Assembly: GCA_036823195.1 (NCBI GenBank)
Contig: DAISGI010000030.1
Coordinates: 1 to 30,591, forward strand
DNA: 30,591 nucleotides
Direction of reading: 5' to 3'
Source of the DNA: UBA4874 sp002399435
GTDB lineage: Bacteria > Bacillota > Clostridia > Caldicoprobacterales > DTU083
Shown: positions 1 through 8,695 of the stretch, piece by piece
Layout of the letters: every line of letters begins with the position of its first letter
How positions within the stretch are numbered: the stretch's first letter is position 1
Position numbers and translations under genes: made by a program
The notes under the pieces: model-generated
What the model was told of the DNA's origin: nothing
Databases searched by the model: none
The model's input: only the letters and a program-made list of their open reading frames with translations

Positions 1-429
1 TGGGTAAAAAGTTTTATCATCCCTGTTATTGTTATTGGCACCAGCGGTACATGCAGCCTGATTCGAACAATTCGGGGACAAATGTTGGATGAAATGGGTC
101 AGCCCTATGTCCTCTGCATCCGATCCAAAGGCGTCAAGGAATCCACGATAACCTATAAGTACCTGATGCGGGCAGTACTGAACCCCATCGTCAGTGGTCT
201 GGGAAACATGATATCCAGCATATTCAACGGAAGCACCATCACCGCTATTGTCCTCATGATGCCTACTTTAGGTCCGATTCTGCTGAAAGCCCTTCAAACA
301 CAGGATATCTATTTATCCGGAGGAATTTTGTTGATATCTGCCTTTTTAGTGGTTATTGGCAACCTGATTTCTGATATCCTTCTGTCTGTATTGGATCCCC
401 GCATCAAACTCGAGGAGGAAGATAGCTGA
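1..429 (+). CDS. oppB: OppB/DppB-type ABC transporter permease, 3' part only
   Basis: The reading frame is open from base 1, so the gene begins before the window; about 142 C-terminal residues are present. The protein is an inner-membrane permease subunit of a peptide/nickel/oligosaccharide ABC importer. The cytoplasmic EAA-type coupling loop is visible (YVLCIRSKGVKESTITYKYL, with the conserved Gly), followed by two hydrophobic membrane segments and the family ending SVLDPRIKLEEE. The stop codon overlaps the start of the next permease (ATGA, bases 429-431), which indicates translational coupling. The solute-binding protein that would define the substrate is not in view. Confidence 0.9.
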   Translation, partial: WVKSFIIPVIVIGTSGTCSLIRTIRGQMLDEMGQPYVLCIRSKGVKESTITYKYLMRAVLNPIVSGLGNMISSIFNGSTITAIVLMMPTLGPILLKALQTQDIYLSGGILLISAFLVVIGNLISDILLSVLDPRIKLEEEDS

Positions 430-1610
430 TGAACACGGAAATTAGTATTGAAATGCCAACCCCCCACTCCAATAAAGAGCAACAGGAACCAAAAGGAAAG
501 CAAACTGAGCAGGAAAAGTATTTCATGGCATCTCAATGGCAACTGATCCGGCGCAAGCTTATGCATCATAAACTGGCCATTATCAGTTTTGTCATTTTGG
601 GAGTCCTTTATTTTGGAGCTGTCTTTGCCCCTTTTTTAGCTCCCAAAGGCCTGGAAGAATACTCCGGTTCTTACTCCGACGCTCCTCCCACTAAAATTCA
701 TTTATATCATAAAGGAAAATGGATTGGGCCTTTTGTGTACCGATACAAGGTGGATAGGGATGCTTTTGAAAACAAAATTTTTACAGAAGACAGAAAAAGT
801 TCCTATGCAATCCGTTTCTTCACTCACGGTAAAAAATATAAGCTGCTAGGAATGATCCAGACCAACATTCATCTTTTCGGAGTGGAAGATCCCAATCCGA
901 AAGCTGATGAGGATCCGCCCCAAATTCTTCTTTTTGGAGCGGATAGTCTGGGACGTGACCTGTTCTCCCGTACCCTGCTCGGAAGCCAGGTATCCCTGAC
1001 CGTCCCTCTTTTGGGCACTGCCATTTCCTTTGTACTGGCGATAATTATCGGAGGCATATCAGGATACTACGGTGGTATCATCGATACCATCATCCAGCGA
1101 ATCATTGAAGTGCTCTCCTCATTTCCTACAATTCCATTATGGATGGCATTGTCTGCAGCGATTCCAGCCGGCGTACCCGTCACTACCGTTTATATCCTGA
1201 TTACCATTATCATGTCCCTTCTCAGCTGGCCAGGTATGGCAAGAACCGTGCGAGGCAAATTCCTGTCACTGAAAAAAACAGATTATGTTATGGCTGCCCG
1301 ATTGGCTGGTGTCAGCAACGCAAATATCATTCGAAAGCATCTGGTTCCCGGATTTATGAGCTACCTCATCGTCAACCTTACTTTGGGCATTCCAAATATG
1401 ATTCTTGGTGAAACCTCCATGAGCTTTCTGGGCCTTGGCATGCGTGCCCCAGCTACCAGCTGGGGTGTATTATTGCAGGAATGCCAAAACATCGGCAACA
1501 TCGCCAACTGCCCATGGAAGCTGATCCCTTTGATTTACGTGGGCGTTACGGTGCTGGCATTTAATTTTCTGGGTGATGGGTTACGGGATGCAGCGGACCC
1601 CTACAAATAA
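429..1610 (+). CDS. oppC: OppC/DppC-type ABC transporter permease
   Basis: Second membrane subunit of the importer, 393 residues. After a hydrophilic N-terminus there is a first membrane helix around residues 50-70. A soluble stretch of about 100 residues follows (roughly 75-175), then the transport domain with an EAA loop (YVMAARLAGVSNANIIRKHL) and the conserved segment GETSMSFLGLGM. Classic OppC proteins are about 300 residues, so the extracytoplasmic insert after helix 1 is large. Such inserts are known in a subset of OppC proteins from Clostridia and thermophiles. Its start overlaps the upstream stop. Substrate unknown; an oligosaccharide is possible given the nearby arabinose genes. Confidence 0.92.
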   Translation: MNTEISIEMPTPHSNKEQQEPKGKQTEQEKYFMASQWQLIRRKLMHHKLAIISFVILGVLYFGAVFAPFLAPKGLEEYSGSYSDAPPTKIHLYHKGKWIGPFVYRYKVDRDAFENKIFTEDRKSSYAIRFFTHGKKYKLLGMIQTNIHLFGVEDPNPKADEDPPQILLFGADSLGRDLFSRTLLGSQVSLTVPLLGTAISFVLAIIIGGISGYYGGIIDTIIQRIIEVLSSFPTIPLWMALSAAIPAGVPVTTVYILITIIMSLLSWPGMARTVRGKFLSLKKTDYVMAARLAGVSNANIIRKHLVPGFMSYLIVNLTLGIPNMILGETSMSFLGLGMRAPATSWGVLLQECQNIGNIANCPWKLIPLIYVGVTVLAFNFLGDGLRDAADPYK

Positions 1611-1632
1611 GCGAAGGAGATGTCTTGATATC

Positions 1633-2649
1633 ATGACGAGCAATGCAAAAACTGTGCTGGATATAAAGAACCTGAACATTGATATCCATTTGGAAGAGGG
1701 GGTACTCACTCCGGTCCGAGGCGTCAATCTGGAACTGCAGGAAAATGAAACACTGGGCCTTGTAGGAGAATCCGGCTGTGGAAAATCTTTGACCTGTAAG
1801 GCAATCCTGGGAATAAACAGCCAGAACTGCAAAACTACCGGTCAGATATTCTATACCGGAAAAAACGGAGAAAGGAAAGATCTGCAGCGTATGCCATACG
1901 GCGGAAAGGCGATTCGGGCGATAAGGGGTAAAGAGATTTCCATGATCTTTCAGGAACCCATGAGCGCTTTCTCCCCCTTATTTACTGTTGGCCATCAGCT
2001 GCAGGAAATTGTACTTCTCCATGTTACCAAAGATAAAAGAGCTGCCAAAGATCTGATCATTAAATCCATGAATAGGGTAGGCATTGCCAACCCGGAAAAA
2101 CGGTATCAGCAGTATCCCCATGAGTTTTCCGGCGGAATGCTTCAAAGGGCTTTAATCTGTATGGGGTTGGCGTGCAGTCCCAGAATTCTTATTGCCGATG
2201 AGCCCACTACAGCTCTGGATGTGACGATACAGGCACAAATTTTGGACCTTCTCAGCGAATTGCAGAGGACTTCCGGCATGTCCATTCTCTACATCACCCA
2301 TGATCTGGGTACAGTAGCACAGTTGTGCGACAGGGTGGCTGTTATGTATCTCGGCAAGATCGTGGAAACCGCTTCTGTGCAGGAAATTTTCCATAATCCC
2401 ATTCATCCTTATACAATCGGGCTTATGGGTTCCATCCATAAAATTGGCGGCACTAAAGATCGGCTTTTTTCCATCAAAGGATCCGTACCGTTGGCTATGA
2501 ACCTGAAAAACCGGTGCAGTTTTTATGACCGGTGCATTTACCGGAAAACCAATCCATGCAATGGTCCCGAACCAGGATTGACGCCGGTGACTGAAAATCA
2601 TTATGCTGCATGTTATCTTCCCCAGACTTCCCTTAAGGAGGTAAACTGA
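1633..2649 (+). CDS. oppD: OppD-type ABC transporter ATP-binding protein
   Basis: Cytoplasmic ATPase, 338 residues, one of two nucleotide-binding subunits powering the importer. Walker A is GESGCGKS (45-52), the Q-loop Gln is near 107, the signature is FSGGM (165-169), Walker B is ILIADE (185-190) and the switch His is near 223. The C-terminal oligopeptide-transporter extension has the usual Cys residues (CSFYDRCIYRKTNPC). I chose ATG 1633 because AAGGAGA (1614-1620) lies upstream. The frame extends back to an ATG at 1573, but that start would overlap the permease gene by 38 bp and lacks a ribosome-binding site. Four bases separate it from the next ATPase. Confidence 0.95.
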   Translation: MTSNAKTVLDIKNLNIDIHLEEGVLTPVRGVNLELQENETLGLVGESGCGKSLTCKAILGINSQNCKTTGQIFYTGKNGERKDLQRMPYGGKAIRAIRGKEISMIFQEPMSAFSPLFTVGHQLQEIVLLHVTKDKRAAKDLIIKSMNRVGIANPEKRYQQYPHEFSGGMLQRALICMGLACSPRILIADEPTTALDVTIQAQILDLLSELQRTSGMSILYITHDLGTVAQLCDRVAVMYLGKIVETASVQEIFHNPIHPYTIGLMGSIHKIGGTKDRLFSIKGSVPLAMNLKNRCSFYDRCIYRKTNPCNGPEPGLTPVTENHYAACYLPQTSLKEVN

Positions 2650-2653
2650 TCTG

Positions 2654-3658
2654 ATGGATGAAACAATTTTGGAAATCAAAGATCTGAATATGGTGTTTTC
2701 CTCTGGAAAATCAAAAGTCCACGCCGTCGACAATGTCAGCTTTCGGATAAAACAGGGGGAAACAGTTGGAATTGTAGGTGAATCAGGATGTGGTAAAACT
2801 ACTTTGGGACGTTGCATCGTTCTGGCATACAAGGCTACGTCCGGTCAGGTTCTCTATCATGCTGCGGATGGTAAGAAGTACAATATCCAGGCCATTTCAA
2901 AACAAAAACTCCGCTCTATCCGCAAAGAGATACAGATGATTTTTCAGGATCCTTATTCCTCCCTGGATCCAAGAATGACGGTTTTCGATATCATTTCGGA
3001 ACCTCTTCGGGCAAATTATAAAAAAATTCCAAAAAATGAGATGGAGTACCGGGTCCAGGACGTGGCAAAAAAAGTAGGCCTGAATCCCAGCTATCTCAAA
3101 CGTTATCCCCATGCCTTCTCCGGTGGCCAGCGTCAAAGAATTGGAATTGCCCGTGCATTGATATTATATCCAAGGGTAATCATCTGTGATGAGCCTGTAT
3201 CCGCTCTGGATGTGTCCGTCCAGTCACAGGTGATCAATCTTCTTATGGATCTTCAAAAAAATATGAATCTGACTTATTTGTTTATCAGTCATGACCTGTC
3301 CGTAGTGGAGCATATTTCCGATCAGGTGGGAGTCATGTATCTGGGACAGATCGTGGAATACGCTTCTACGGATTTGCTGTTTCATAATCCTTGCCACCCT
3401 TACACCGAAGCGCTGTTGTCTGCAATCCCACTGGCAGATCCTGATACTCCCATGGATCACATCCCCTTAAAAGGGGAAATACCCAATCCCTCCAACCTGC
3501 CAAGTGGTTGTTTCTTCCACACACGATGTCCTTACTGTCAGGAACGCTGCATACGGGAACGGACTTCCCTGATCAGGCTGGACGATGGCAGACTGGTATC
3601 CTGTCATTTTGCAGGAAAGCTTCCACTACACGGCATTCAAGCTAAAGTTCCCCGATAA
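2654..3658 (+). CDS. oppF: OppF-type ABC transporter ATP-binding protein
   Basis: Second cytoplasmic ATPase of the importer, 334 residues. Walker A is GESGCGKT (42-49), the Q-loop Gln is near 98, the signature is FSGGQ (155-159), Walker B is VIICDE (175-180) and the switch His is near 213. The C-terminal family extension contains GCFFHTRCPYCQERC. The ribosome-binding site AAGGAGG lies in the end of the upstream gene, about 12 bases before the ATG, a spacing also seen for the preceding ATPase. Gene order permease-permease-ATPase-ATPase is the standard layout of this transporter class. Confidence 0.95.
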   Translation: MDETILEIKDLNMVFSSGKSKVHAVDNVSFRIKQGETVGIVGESGCGKTTLGRCIVLAYKATSGQVLYHAADGKKYNIQAISKQKLRSIRKEIQMIFQDPYSSLDPRMTVFDIISEPLRANYKKIPKNEMEYRVQDVAKKVGLNPSYLKRYPHAFSGGQRQRIGIARALILYPRVIICDEPVSALDVSVQSQVINLLMDLQKNMNLTYLFISHDLSVVEHISDQVGVMYLGQIVEYASTDLLFHNPCHPYTEALLSAIPLADPDTPMDHIPLKGEIPNPSNLPSGCFFHTRCPYCQERCIRERTSLIRLDDGRLVSCHFAGKLPLHGIQAKVPR

Positions 3659-3717
3659 TGAATAGTACAAAAGTTCCTGCTAATTACAGGCAATCCAACT
3701 GATAGGGATGGAATGAT

Positions 3718-4278
3718 ATGAAAAGAAGACTGATTATATTTATAGACAGCGGCGACACAATTGTGGATGAGTCGACGGAAATCATGAAAAATGGTATTGT
3801 TCAGACTGCCAAAGCCATAGAAGGAGCGGTAGAAACCCTCGTATCCCTGGCAGATAAAGGCTTCCGAATCTGCCTGGTAGCAGACGGTAATTTACGATCC
3901 TTTACAAATGTTTTTCGTATTTTAGGTATTGAAGATATTTTTGAAGCAAAAATTGTTTCAGAATCGGTGGGGGTTCAGAAACCCCATAAACGTATGTTCC
4001 GCACTGCCATGAAGGCTATGAACCTTACCGATGACGACCGTAACCGCATTGTCATGATCGGTAACAACCTGAAAAGAGACATTGCCGGCGCAAATCGGAT
4101 GGGCATTACATCCATCCTTCTCAGCTATTCTCCCCGTTATGTCATGCAACCGGAGACAGAAGAAGAAATCCCGGATTATGTGGTTGCCCTTCCCCGGGAA
4201 ATTCCTCCGTTACTGGAGGTGCTGGATCAGCAACTTCAAAACCGTAAAATTCTGAACAGAAGTCACCCTGAAATATAA
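3718..4278 (+). CDS. HAD-superfamily protein with atypical catalytic motifs
   Basis: A 186-residue cytoplasmic protein with the haloacid dehalogenase fold. Motif I reads IDSGDT: Asp10 is the likely nucleophile, but position +2 is Gly, where most phosphatases have the general-acid Asp. Motif II reads LVADGN, with Ala55 where Thr/Ser is usual. The motif III Lys is in GVQKPHKRMF (Lys88). Motif IV is MIGNNLKRDIAGA, with Asn-Asn replacing the usual Gly-Asp pair and an Asp at 121. No long cap domain is evident. It sits 59 bp after oppF and 48 bp before the AraC gene, on the same strand. Function and substrate are unknown. It may be a divergent enzyme or a non-catalytic sensor. Confidence 0.85.
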   Translation: MKRRLIIFIDSGDTIVDESTEIMKNGIVQTAKAIEGAVETLVSLADKGFRICLVADGNLRSFTNVFRILGIEDIFEAKIVSESVGVQKPHKRMFRTAMKAMNLTDDDRNRIVMIGNNLKRDIAGANRMGITSILLSYSPRYVMQPETEEEIPDYVVALPREIPPLLEVLDQQLQNRKILNRSHPEI

Positions 4279-4326
4279 CTTTCATCTTTCGGCCATCCAT
4301 AATTACAAGAGAGAAAGGAAAATGAT

Positions 4327-5238
4327 ATGAAGAGTAGCTGCAGAGGAAAAAAATTGCACATCAGTACCAAATCTCATCTGAATTTAACCTTTAACCTCCT
4401 TCAATGTGGCAACTTTCAGCTGGAATCGGAGGAATCCATGCAAATACCTGCCTGCGACATTTTTACTTTCTTTTACTTGAACAATGGATGTGCTTTGTTG
4501 GAATCAGAAAGTATTACTTATCAGATTGACTCTCCCTCCGGCATCTTCACGTTTCCAGATTGCCATTACAGCCTGGGTAACAATGGGAAAAGTCCGTTGA
4601 ATATAACCTGGCTGGAATTTTCCGGCTATATGATCGAGCATTATCTGAACCGGGCCAATATTTATCGATCGAAGCCCGTTTTTTCGGATGCTGCAGGCAG
4701 CATCGGACATAAACTAAATAACCTCTACACGGCAGCCCAGACCTTTCCCAATCGTTACTGTAAGATGATGGCAATCCTATATGATATTTTTGCCAACCTG
4801 TTGGATGCCCACCCTGCCCTGCAACCGAATCAATATGTGGACAACGCCAATTTCTACATTGCCTATGCCCTGAATTATATAGAACAAAATTATTCCAAAA
4901 ACATATCCGTGAACGATATCGCCATGGCTTCCGGTATTTCACGGAAGCAACTCTACAATTACTTTCGTGAACTGTTTGGCATTCCTCCCAAAAAATACCT
5001 GATCTACTATCGGATTGAAAAGGCCTGCAGACGTCTCAAACAATCCGGTCAGCCCATTTCGGACATTGCTGAGTCCGTGGGATATGCCAATCAGTTTTAC
5101 TTCGCCAGAGAATTCAAGCGGCTGACAAGAATGACCCCGAGTGAATATCGAATGAATCCGGAGAGGAGCGAAATTCTCAGTTATCATACCTTTGTACGGC
5201 CCTTCAGCCAGCAGGAATGGGAGAGCCATTCCATTTAG
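4327..5238 (+). CDS. AraC-family transcriptional regulator
   Basis: A 303-residue DNA-binding regulator. The N-terminal ~170 residues look like an AraC sugar-binding cupin region (for example SGIFTFPDCHYSLGNNGK). The C-terminal ~100 residues carry two helix-turn-helix motifs: NISVNDIAMASGISRKQLYN and PISDIAESVGYANQFYFARE, ending in the family signature FKRLTRMTPSEYR. AAAGGA lies about ten bases before the ATG. It probably senses a sugar or oligosaccharide and activates the adjacent transporter, the convergent arabinose operon, or both; the target is inferred from position only. Its last 35 bases overlap the 3' end of the opposite-strand small Cys-rich gene. Confidence 0.93.
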   Translation: MKSSCRGKKLHISTKSHLNLTFNLLQCGNFQLESEESMQIPACDIFTFFYLNNGCALLESESITYQIDSPSGIFTFPDCHYSLGNNGKSPLNITWLEFSGYMIEHYLNRANIYRSKPVFSDAAGSIGHKLNNLYTAAQTFPNRYCKMMAILYDIFANLLDAHPALQPNQYVDNANFYIAYALNYIEQNYSKNISVNDIAMASGISRKQLYNYFRELFGIPPKKYLIYYRIEKACRRLKQSGQPISDIAESVGYANQFYFAREFKRLTRMTPSEYRMNPERSEILSYHTFVRPFSQQEWESHSI

Positions 5239-5488
5239 GCGGGGAATCCGGGCAGCCCATATATCGTCTGGCTGCCCGCAGTTCCACTACGCAGCCGCAA
5301 AGAGCACAAAACCCATTCACCAGATGGGCACACTCCCTGCAGCTTTTCAGTCTTTCCCGATACACCCCATCCTCCGTGCGCTGTTCCATCGGCATATTGT
5401 TCAGCCGATCCCGTACCAAAGTCCAGAACTCTTTCTGATCTTCCATTTCACGAAGCAAACAGCGGCAGGGCTCAATACTGGTTGACAT
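5204..5488 (-). CDS. Small Cys-rich, zinc-ribbon-like protein (possibly DUF6171)
   Basis: A 94-residue protein with Cys at positions 8, 10, 50, 53, 61, 64, 66 and 79. The CxxC, CxxCxC and late GCP arrangement (CRECAHLVNGFCALCGC) suggests bound zinc or another metal. It resembles small hypothetical proteins of Clostridia that I recall as DUF6171, but that label is from memory. Its ATG overlaps the stop of the arabinofuranosidase gene (TAATG, 5486-5490), so it is translationally coupled as the last gene of the arabinose block. It converges on, and overlaps by 35 bp, the AraC gene on the other strand. Function unknown. Confidence 0.72.
   Translation of the reverse strand: MSTSIEPCRCLLREMEDQKEFWTLVRDRLNNMPMEQRTEDGVYRERLKSCRECAHLVNGFCALCGCVVELRAARRYMGCPDSPPKWNGSPIPAG
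5249..5278. repeat. Perfect 9-bp inverted repeat at the convergent gene junction
   Basis: CGGGCAGCC (5249-5257) and GGCTGCCCG (5270-5278) are perfect inverted arms around a 12-base loop. The element starts 10 bp after the AraC stop and lies inside the coding sequence of the opposite small gene. Neither side has a T-run, so it is not a standard intrinsic terminator. It could still stop or stabilise the AraC transcript. Confidence 0.5.
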
Positions 5489-6963
5489 TATTTCGCTGCC
5501 AGCTCCACTACACTACAGGGTGGCATATGAAGTTCCAGCGCGGATCCTCCCCGGGTTTCCTTTGCCGTATAATCTGAAAAAGTCTCCGGATGTACCGTCT
5601 CCGGCGCTTCAAAGGTATTATGGGACCTCATGCTGCCATGCAGAATTCTCCCCCGGACCTGCTTTGCTTTTTTTCCCAGCAGCTCGCAGGAAATCACGGC
5701 ATCCTCTTCCCCGGAAAGGTTGGCAATGGTGATATGAACCTGTCCGTTTTCATCCACGGAAGCAGACTCATGAAGCTGAGGGATACCGCCGATCTGCGGT
5801 GTTTCCAGATAGCTTTCCAGCAGTTCCGCATTCTGATGATTTTTATAAAGATCAAAGACATAATAAGTCGGGGTCCGCAGCATCTTTTCTCCTTCGGTAA
5901 GAACAACCGCCTGAAGCACATTTACCATCTGCGCCAGATTTGCCATAACAACCCGATCACTGTTCTTGTTGAAGATATTCAATGTAACCGCCGCAATCAT
6001 GGCATCCCGCATGGTATTCTGCTGGTAAAGGAATCCTGGATTGGTTCCCGGCTCCACATCATACCAGCCGCCCCATTCATCCACAACCAGGCCCACCCGC
6101 TTTTCCGGATCATACCGATCCATGATTCCGCTGTGGCGGGAAATCAGTTCCTCCATTCGCAGGGCAGCCTTTAAAGTGGCGTAATATTCCTCCGCACTAA
6201 AGTCCGTGGAGGAGCCCTTGTGCTGCCAATCCCCGGACGGGATTGTGTAATAATGCAGGCTCAGGCCATCCATGTACTTCCCGGCAATCTTCATAACCGT
6301 ATCCGTCCAGTGGTAATCGTCTGCATTGGGTCCGCAGGCGATCCGAAACACATGATTGTCTCCATAATTCCGCAAATAGGTCTGATACCGGCGATACAGA
6401 TCCGCATAATACTCCGGCCGCATATTGCCGCCGCATCCCCAGTTTTCGTTGCCGACGCCAAAATACTTTACCCGCCAGGCCTTATCCCGACCGTTTTTTC
6501 GCCGCAGGTCTGCCATGGGAGAAACGCCGTCAAAGGTCATATATTCCATCCACCCGCTCATTTCCCGGACGCTTCCGCTGCCCACATTTCCATTGATATA
6601 AGGCTCACAGTCCAACTGCCGGCAAAGCTCCATAAACTCATGCGTGCCAAAGGAATTATCTTCCACGACGCCTCCCCAATGGGTATTGATCATCTTCTTT
6701 CGATCTTCCCTGGGACCGATGCCGTCTTTCCAGTGATATTCATCCGCAAAGCATCCTCCCGGCCAGCGAAGCACCGGAATCCGGATTTCCCTCAGGGCTT
6801 CCACAACATCATTCCGGATGCCGTTGGTATTGGGAATGGGAGAATCCTTCCCCACATAAATCCCGTTGTAAATACATCGACCCAGATGTTCGGAAAAATG
6901 TCCGTAAATTTCCGGATGAATCCGGCTTTTTCTGTGATTGACGCCTACAATATACTTTGTCAT
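5488..6963 (-). CDS. abfA: Intracellular alpha-L-arabinofuranosidase, GH51
   Basis: A 491-residue glycoside hydrolase that releases terminal L-arabinofuranose from arabino-oligosaccharides in the cytoplasm; no signal peptide is present. The fold and ~490-residue length match GH51. The acid/base Glu is in GVGNENWG (Glu173) and the likely nucleophile Glu is in VVDEWGGWY (Glu296). The conserved N-terminal motifs IYGHFSEHLGRCIYNGI and LRWPGGCFADEYHW are present. I chose ATG 6963 because GGGGAGG precedes it by about seven bases. The frame extends to 7017, but that start would run into araA. It lies 35 bp after araA and overlaps the next small gene by one base. Confidence 0.95.
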   Translation of the reverse strand: MTKYIVGVNHRKSRIHPEIYGHFSEHLGRCIYNGIYVGKDSPIPNTNGIRNDVVEALREIRIPVLRWPGGCFADEYHWKDGIGPREDRKKMINTHWGGVVEDNSFGTHEFMELCRQLDCEPYINGNVGSGSVREMSGWMEYMTFDGVSPMADLRRKNGRDKAWRVKYFGVGNENWGCGGNMRPEYYADLYRRYQTYLRNYGDNHVFRIACGPNADDYHWTDTVMKIAGKYMDGLSLHYYTIPSGDWQHKGSSTDFSAEEYYATLKAALRMEELISRHSGIMDRYDPEKRVGLVVDEWGGWYDVEPGTNPGFLYQQNTMRDAMIAAVTLNIFNKNSDRVVMANLAQMVNVLQAVVLTEGEKMLRTPTYYVFDLYKNHQNAELLESYLETPQIGGIPQLHESASVDENGQVHITIANLSGEEDAVISCELLGKKAKQVRGRILHGSMRSHNTFEAPETVHPETFSDYTAKETRGGSALELHMPPCSVVELAAK

Positions 6964-6998
6964 GGAATCGCCTCCCCTTTTTTGTCTATGCCCTCCTG

Positions 6999-8471
6999 TT
7001 ATCCTTTCAGTTTCCACGCAAGGTCAGAAAGGAAGAGATCGTGCTCCAGCTGCTCCGGCCGGGTATCGCGATGGATATGTACAAACTCGATGTCCATCAT
7101 CCGGGCCCAATCCTTAAGCATCTCCGCATCGCAGTCCCGGCTTAGCACAGTATGATGTGCACCCCCGGCCAGGATCCAGCACTCCGCTCCCGTGGTCAAA
7201 TCCGGCTCAGGCTTCCACATCACACGGGCCACAGGCAAATTGGGCATGGTCTGCGTCGGCTTTACACACTCAATATCCTGAACGATCAGCCGCAGGCGTC
7301 CGCCCATGTCTATCAGACTGGCCACAACAGCCGGTCCTGCCTTGCCTTCAAACACCAGCCGCGCAGGAGCCTCCCGGTTGCCGATTCCCAGATCGTGCAC
7401 TTCAATCCTGGGCTTCTCCGCCGCCAGGGACGGGCATACCTCCAGCATATGCGCTCCCAGGGAAATGCCGTTTTTCAAGTCATAGTTATAATCCTCCATA
7501 AAGGCCGTACCGCCGCCCATACCGTGGGTCATTGCCTTCACAATGGCCGTCAGGGCGGAAACCTTCCAGTCCCCTTCCCCTCCATATCCGTAGCCCTGGC
7601 GCATCAGATCCTGACTGGCAAGGCCCGGCAGCTGTTTCATCCCATACAAATCCTCAAAGGTATTGCTAAACGCCATACATCCTTCCTCATCCAGCATGCG
7701 CTTTATGGCAATTTCCTCCCGGGCCTGATACCGAACGGTCTGCAGATCATCCGTCGCAAATTCATAGTTTTTCCGATATTCCGACATGCAATCCTCTATC
7801 TCAGCATCCGTCACAGCGTCCATATATTCCACCAGCGTGCCTACCGGCCAGGTATTTACCTGCCAGCCCAGCTTGATCTGTGCTTCCACCTTGTCGCCTT
7901 CTGTAACGGCCACCTCGCGCATGTTGTCCCCGAAGCGCATTACCTTCATACGCCGGCTGACTGCTGCACCGACAGCCGCCCGCATCCATTTCCCGATTTT
8001 CTTCTGCGTTGCTTCGTCCTTCCAGTAGCCAACCACTATCTTCCGGGCCTTCCGCATCCGTGCCCCGATAAAGCCATGCTCCCGGTCTCCATGGGCACTC
8101 TGATGCAGATTCATATAATCCATGTCCATGGCTTCATTGGGGATTTCTTCATTGAACTGGGTATGGAAATGCAGCCAGGGCTTCTGCAGGAGCCCCAAGC
8201 CGTTGATCCACATTTTGGAGGGGGAGAAGGTATGACAAAAAGTAATGATGCCGGCACATTCATCATCATAATTGGCTTCCTGGATCAGCTTTTCAATCCC
8301 GCCGGCTGTTTTCACGGTATCCTTGTACACCACGTCATATGGCAGATTGCCGCTTCCGTTCAATCCGTCCGCTATGGCGCGGCCGTCCCGTTCCACCTGA
8401 GCCAGGGTCTCCGGCCCATACAGGAACTGGCTCCCCACCACAAACCAAAATGCATACTGCTTTTCTTTCAT
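6999..8471 (-). CDS. araA: L-arabinose isomerase
   Basis: A 490-residue cytoplasmic metal-dependent enzyme converting L-arabinose to L-ribulose. The residues expected for catalysis and Mn binding are seen: Glu299 in GYGGEGDWK, Glu326 in GTAFMEDYNYD, a His in GAHMLEVCPS (about 341) and the His pair in GGAHHTVLS (about 439). The N-terminus FVVGSQFLYGPETLAQV is typical, and the length fits the family (about 495-500). The start at 8471 has AAAGGAG a few bases upstream. Immediately before that ribosome-binding site lies a 21-bp tandem repeat interrupted by an assembly gap. The kinase gene lies upstream and the GH51 gene downstream. Confidence 0.98.
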   Translation of the reverse strand: MKEKQYAFWFVVGSQFLYGPETLAQVERDGRAIADGLNGSGNLPYDVVYKDTVKTAGGIEKLIQEANYDDECAGIITFCHTFSPSKMWINGLGLLQKPWLHFHTQFNEEIPNEAMDMDYMNLHQSAHGDREHGFIGARMRKARKIVVGYWKDEATQKKIGKWMRAAVGAAVSRRMKVMRFGDNMREVAVTEGDKVEAQIKLGWQVNTWPVGTLVEYMDAVTDAEIEDCMSEYRKNYEFATDDLQTVRYQAREEIAIKRMLDEEGCMAFSNTFEDLYGMKQLPGLASQDLMRQGYGYGGEGDWKVSALTAIVKAMTHGMGGGTAFMEDYNYDLKNGISLGAHMLEVCPSLAAEKPRIEVHDLGIGNREAPARLVFEGKAGPAVVASLIDMGGRLRLIVQDIECVKPTQTMPNLPVARVMWKPEPDLTTGAECWILAGGAHHTVLSRDCDAEMLKDWARMMDIEFVHIHRDTRPEQLEHDLFLSDLAWKLKG

Positions 8472-8491
8472 CGTATCTTACTCCTTTCTAC

Positions 8492-8695
8492 TTTATCTGA
8501 TTTGTTTCCATCTTTGTCTGATCTGTATCCATCNNNNNNNNNNNNNNNNNNNNNNNNNNNNNNNNNNNNNNNNNNNNNNNNNNNNNNNNNNNNNNNNNNN
8601 NNNNNNNNNNNNNNNNNNNNNNNNNNNNNNNNNTTGTCTGATCTGTATCCATCGTTGTCTGATCTGTATCCATCGTTGTCTGATCTGTTTCCATC
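8492..8695. repeat. 21-bp tandem repeat (minisatellite) in the araA leader
   Basis: Two units precede the gap (8492-8512, 8513-8533) and three follow it (8634-8653 with one base lost in the gap, 8654-8674, 8675-8695). The plus-strand core is TTGTCTGATCTGTATCCATC plus one variable base. The outermost units diverge (TATCTGATTTGTTTC on one side, CTGTTTCC on the other), while inner units are identical, as expected for unequal exchange or slippage. There are no spacers, so it is not CRISPR. The array ends directly before the araA ribosome-binding site. The true copy number is hidden by the gap. Confidence 0.93.
8534..8633. other. Assembly gap (100 N)
   Basis: Exactly 100 N bases inside the tandem array. 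The repeat register does not fit a true 100-base insert, since 99 bases are not a multiple of 21, so the length is a placeholder. The gap was probably caused by collapse of identical repeat units. Confidence 0.97.

Noticed and set aside
8534..8633. Possible CRISPR-like array around the gap
   Set aside because: The units are directly abutting 21-mers with no unique spacers, and no cas genes are present.
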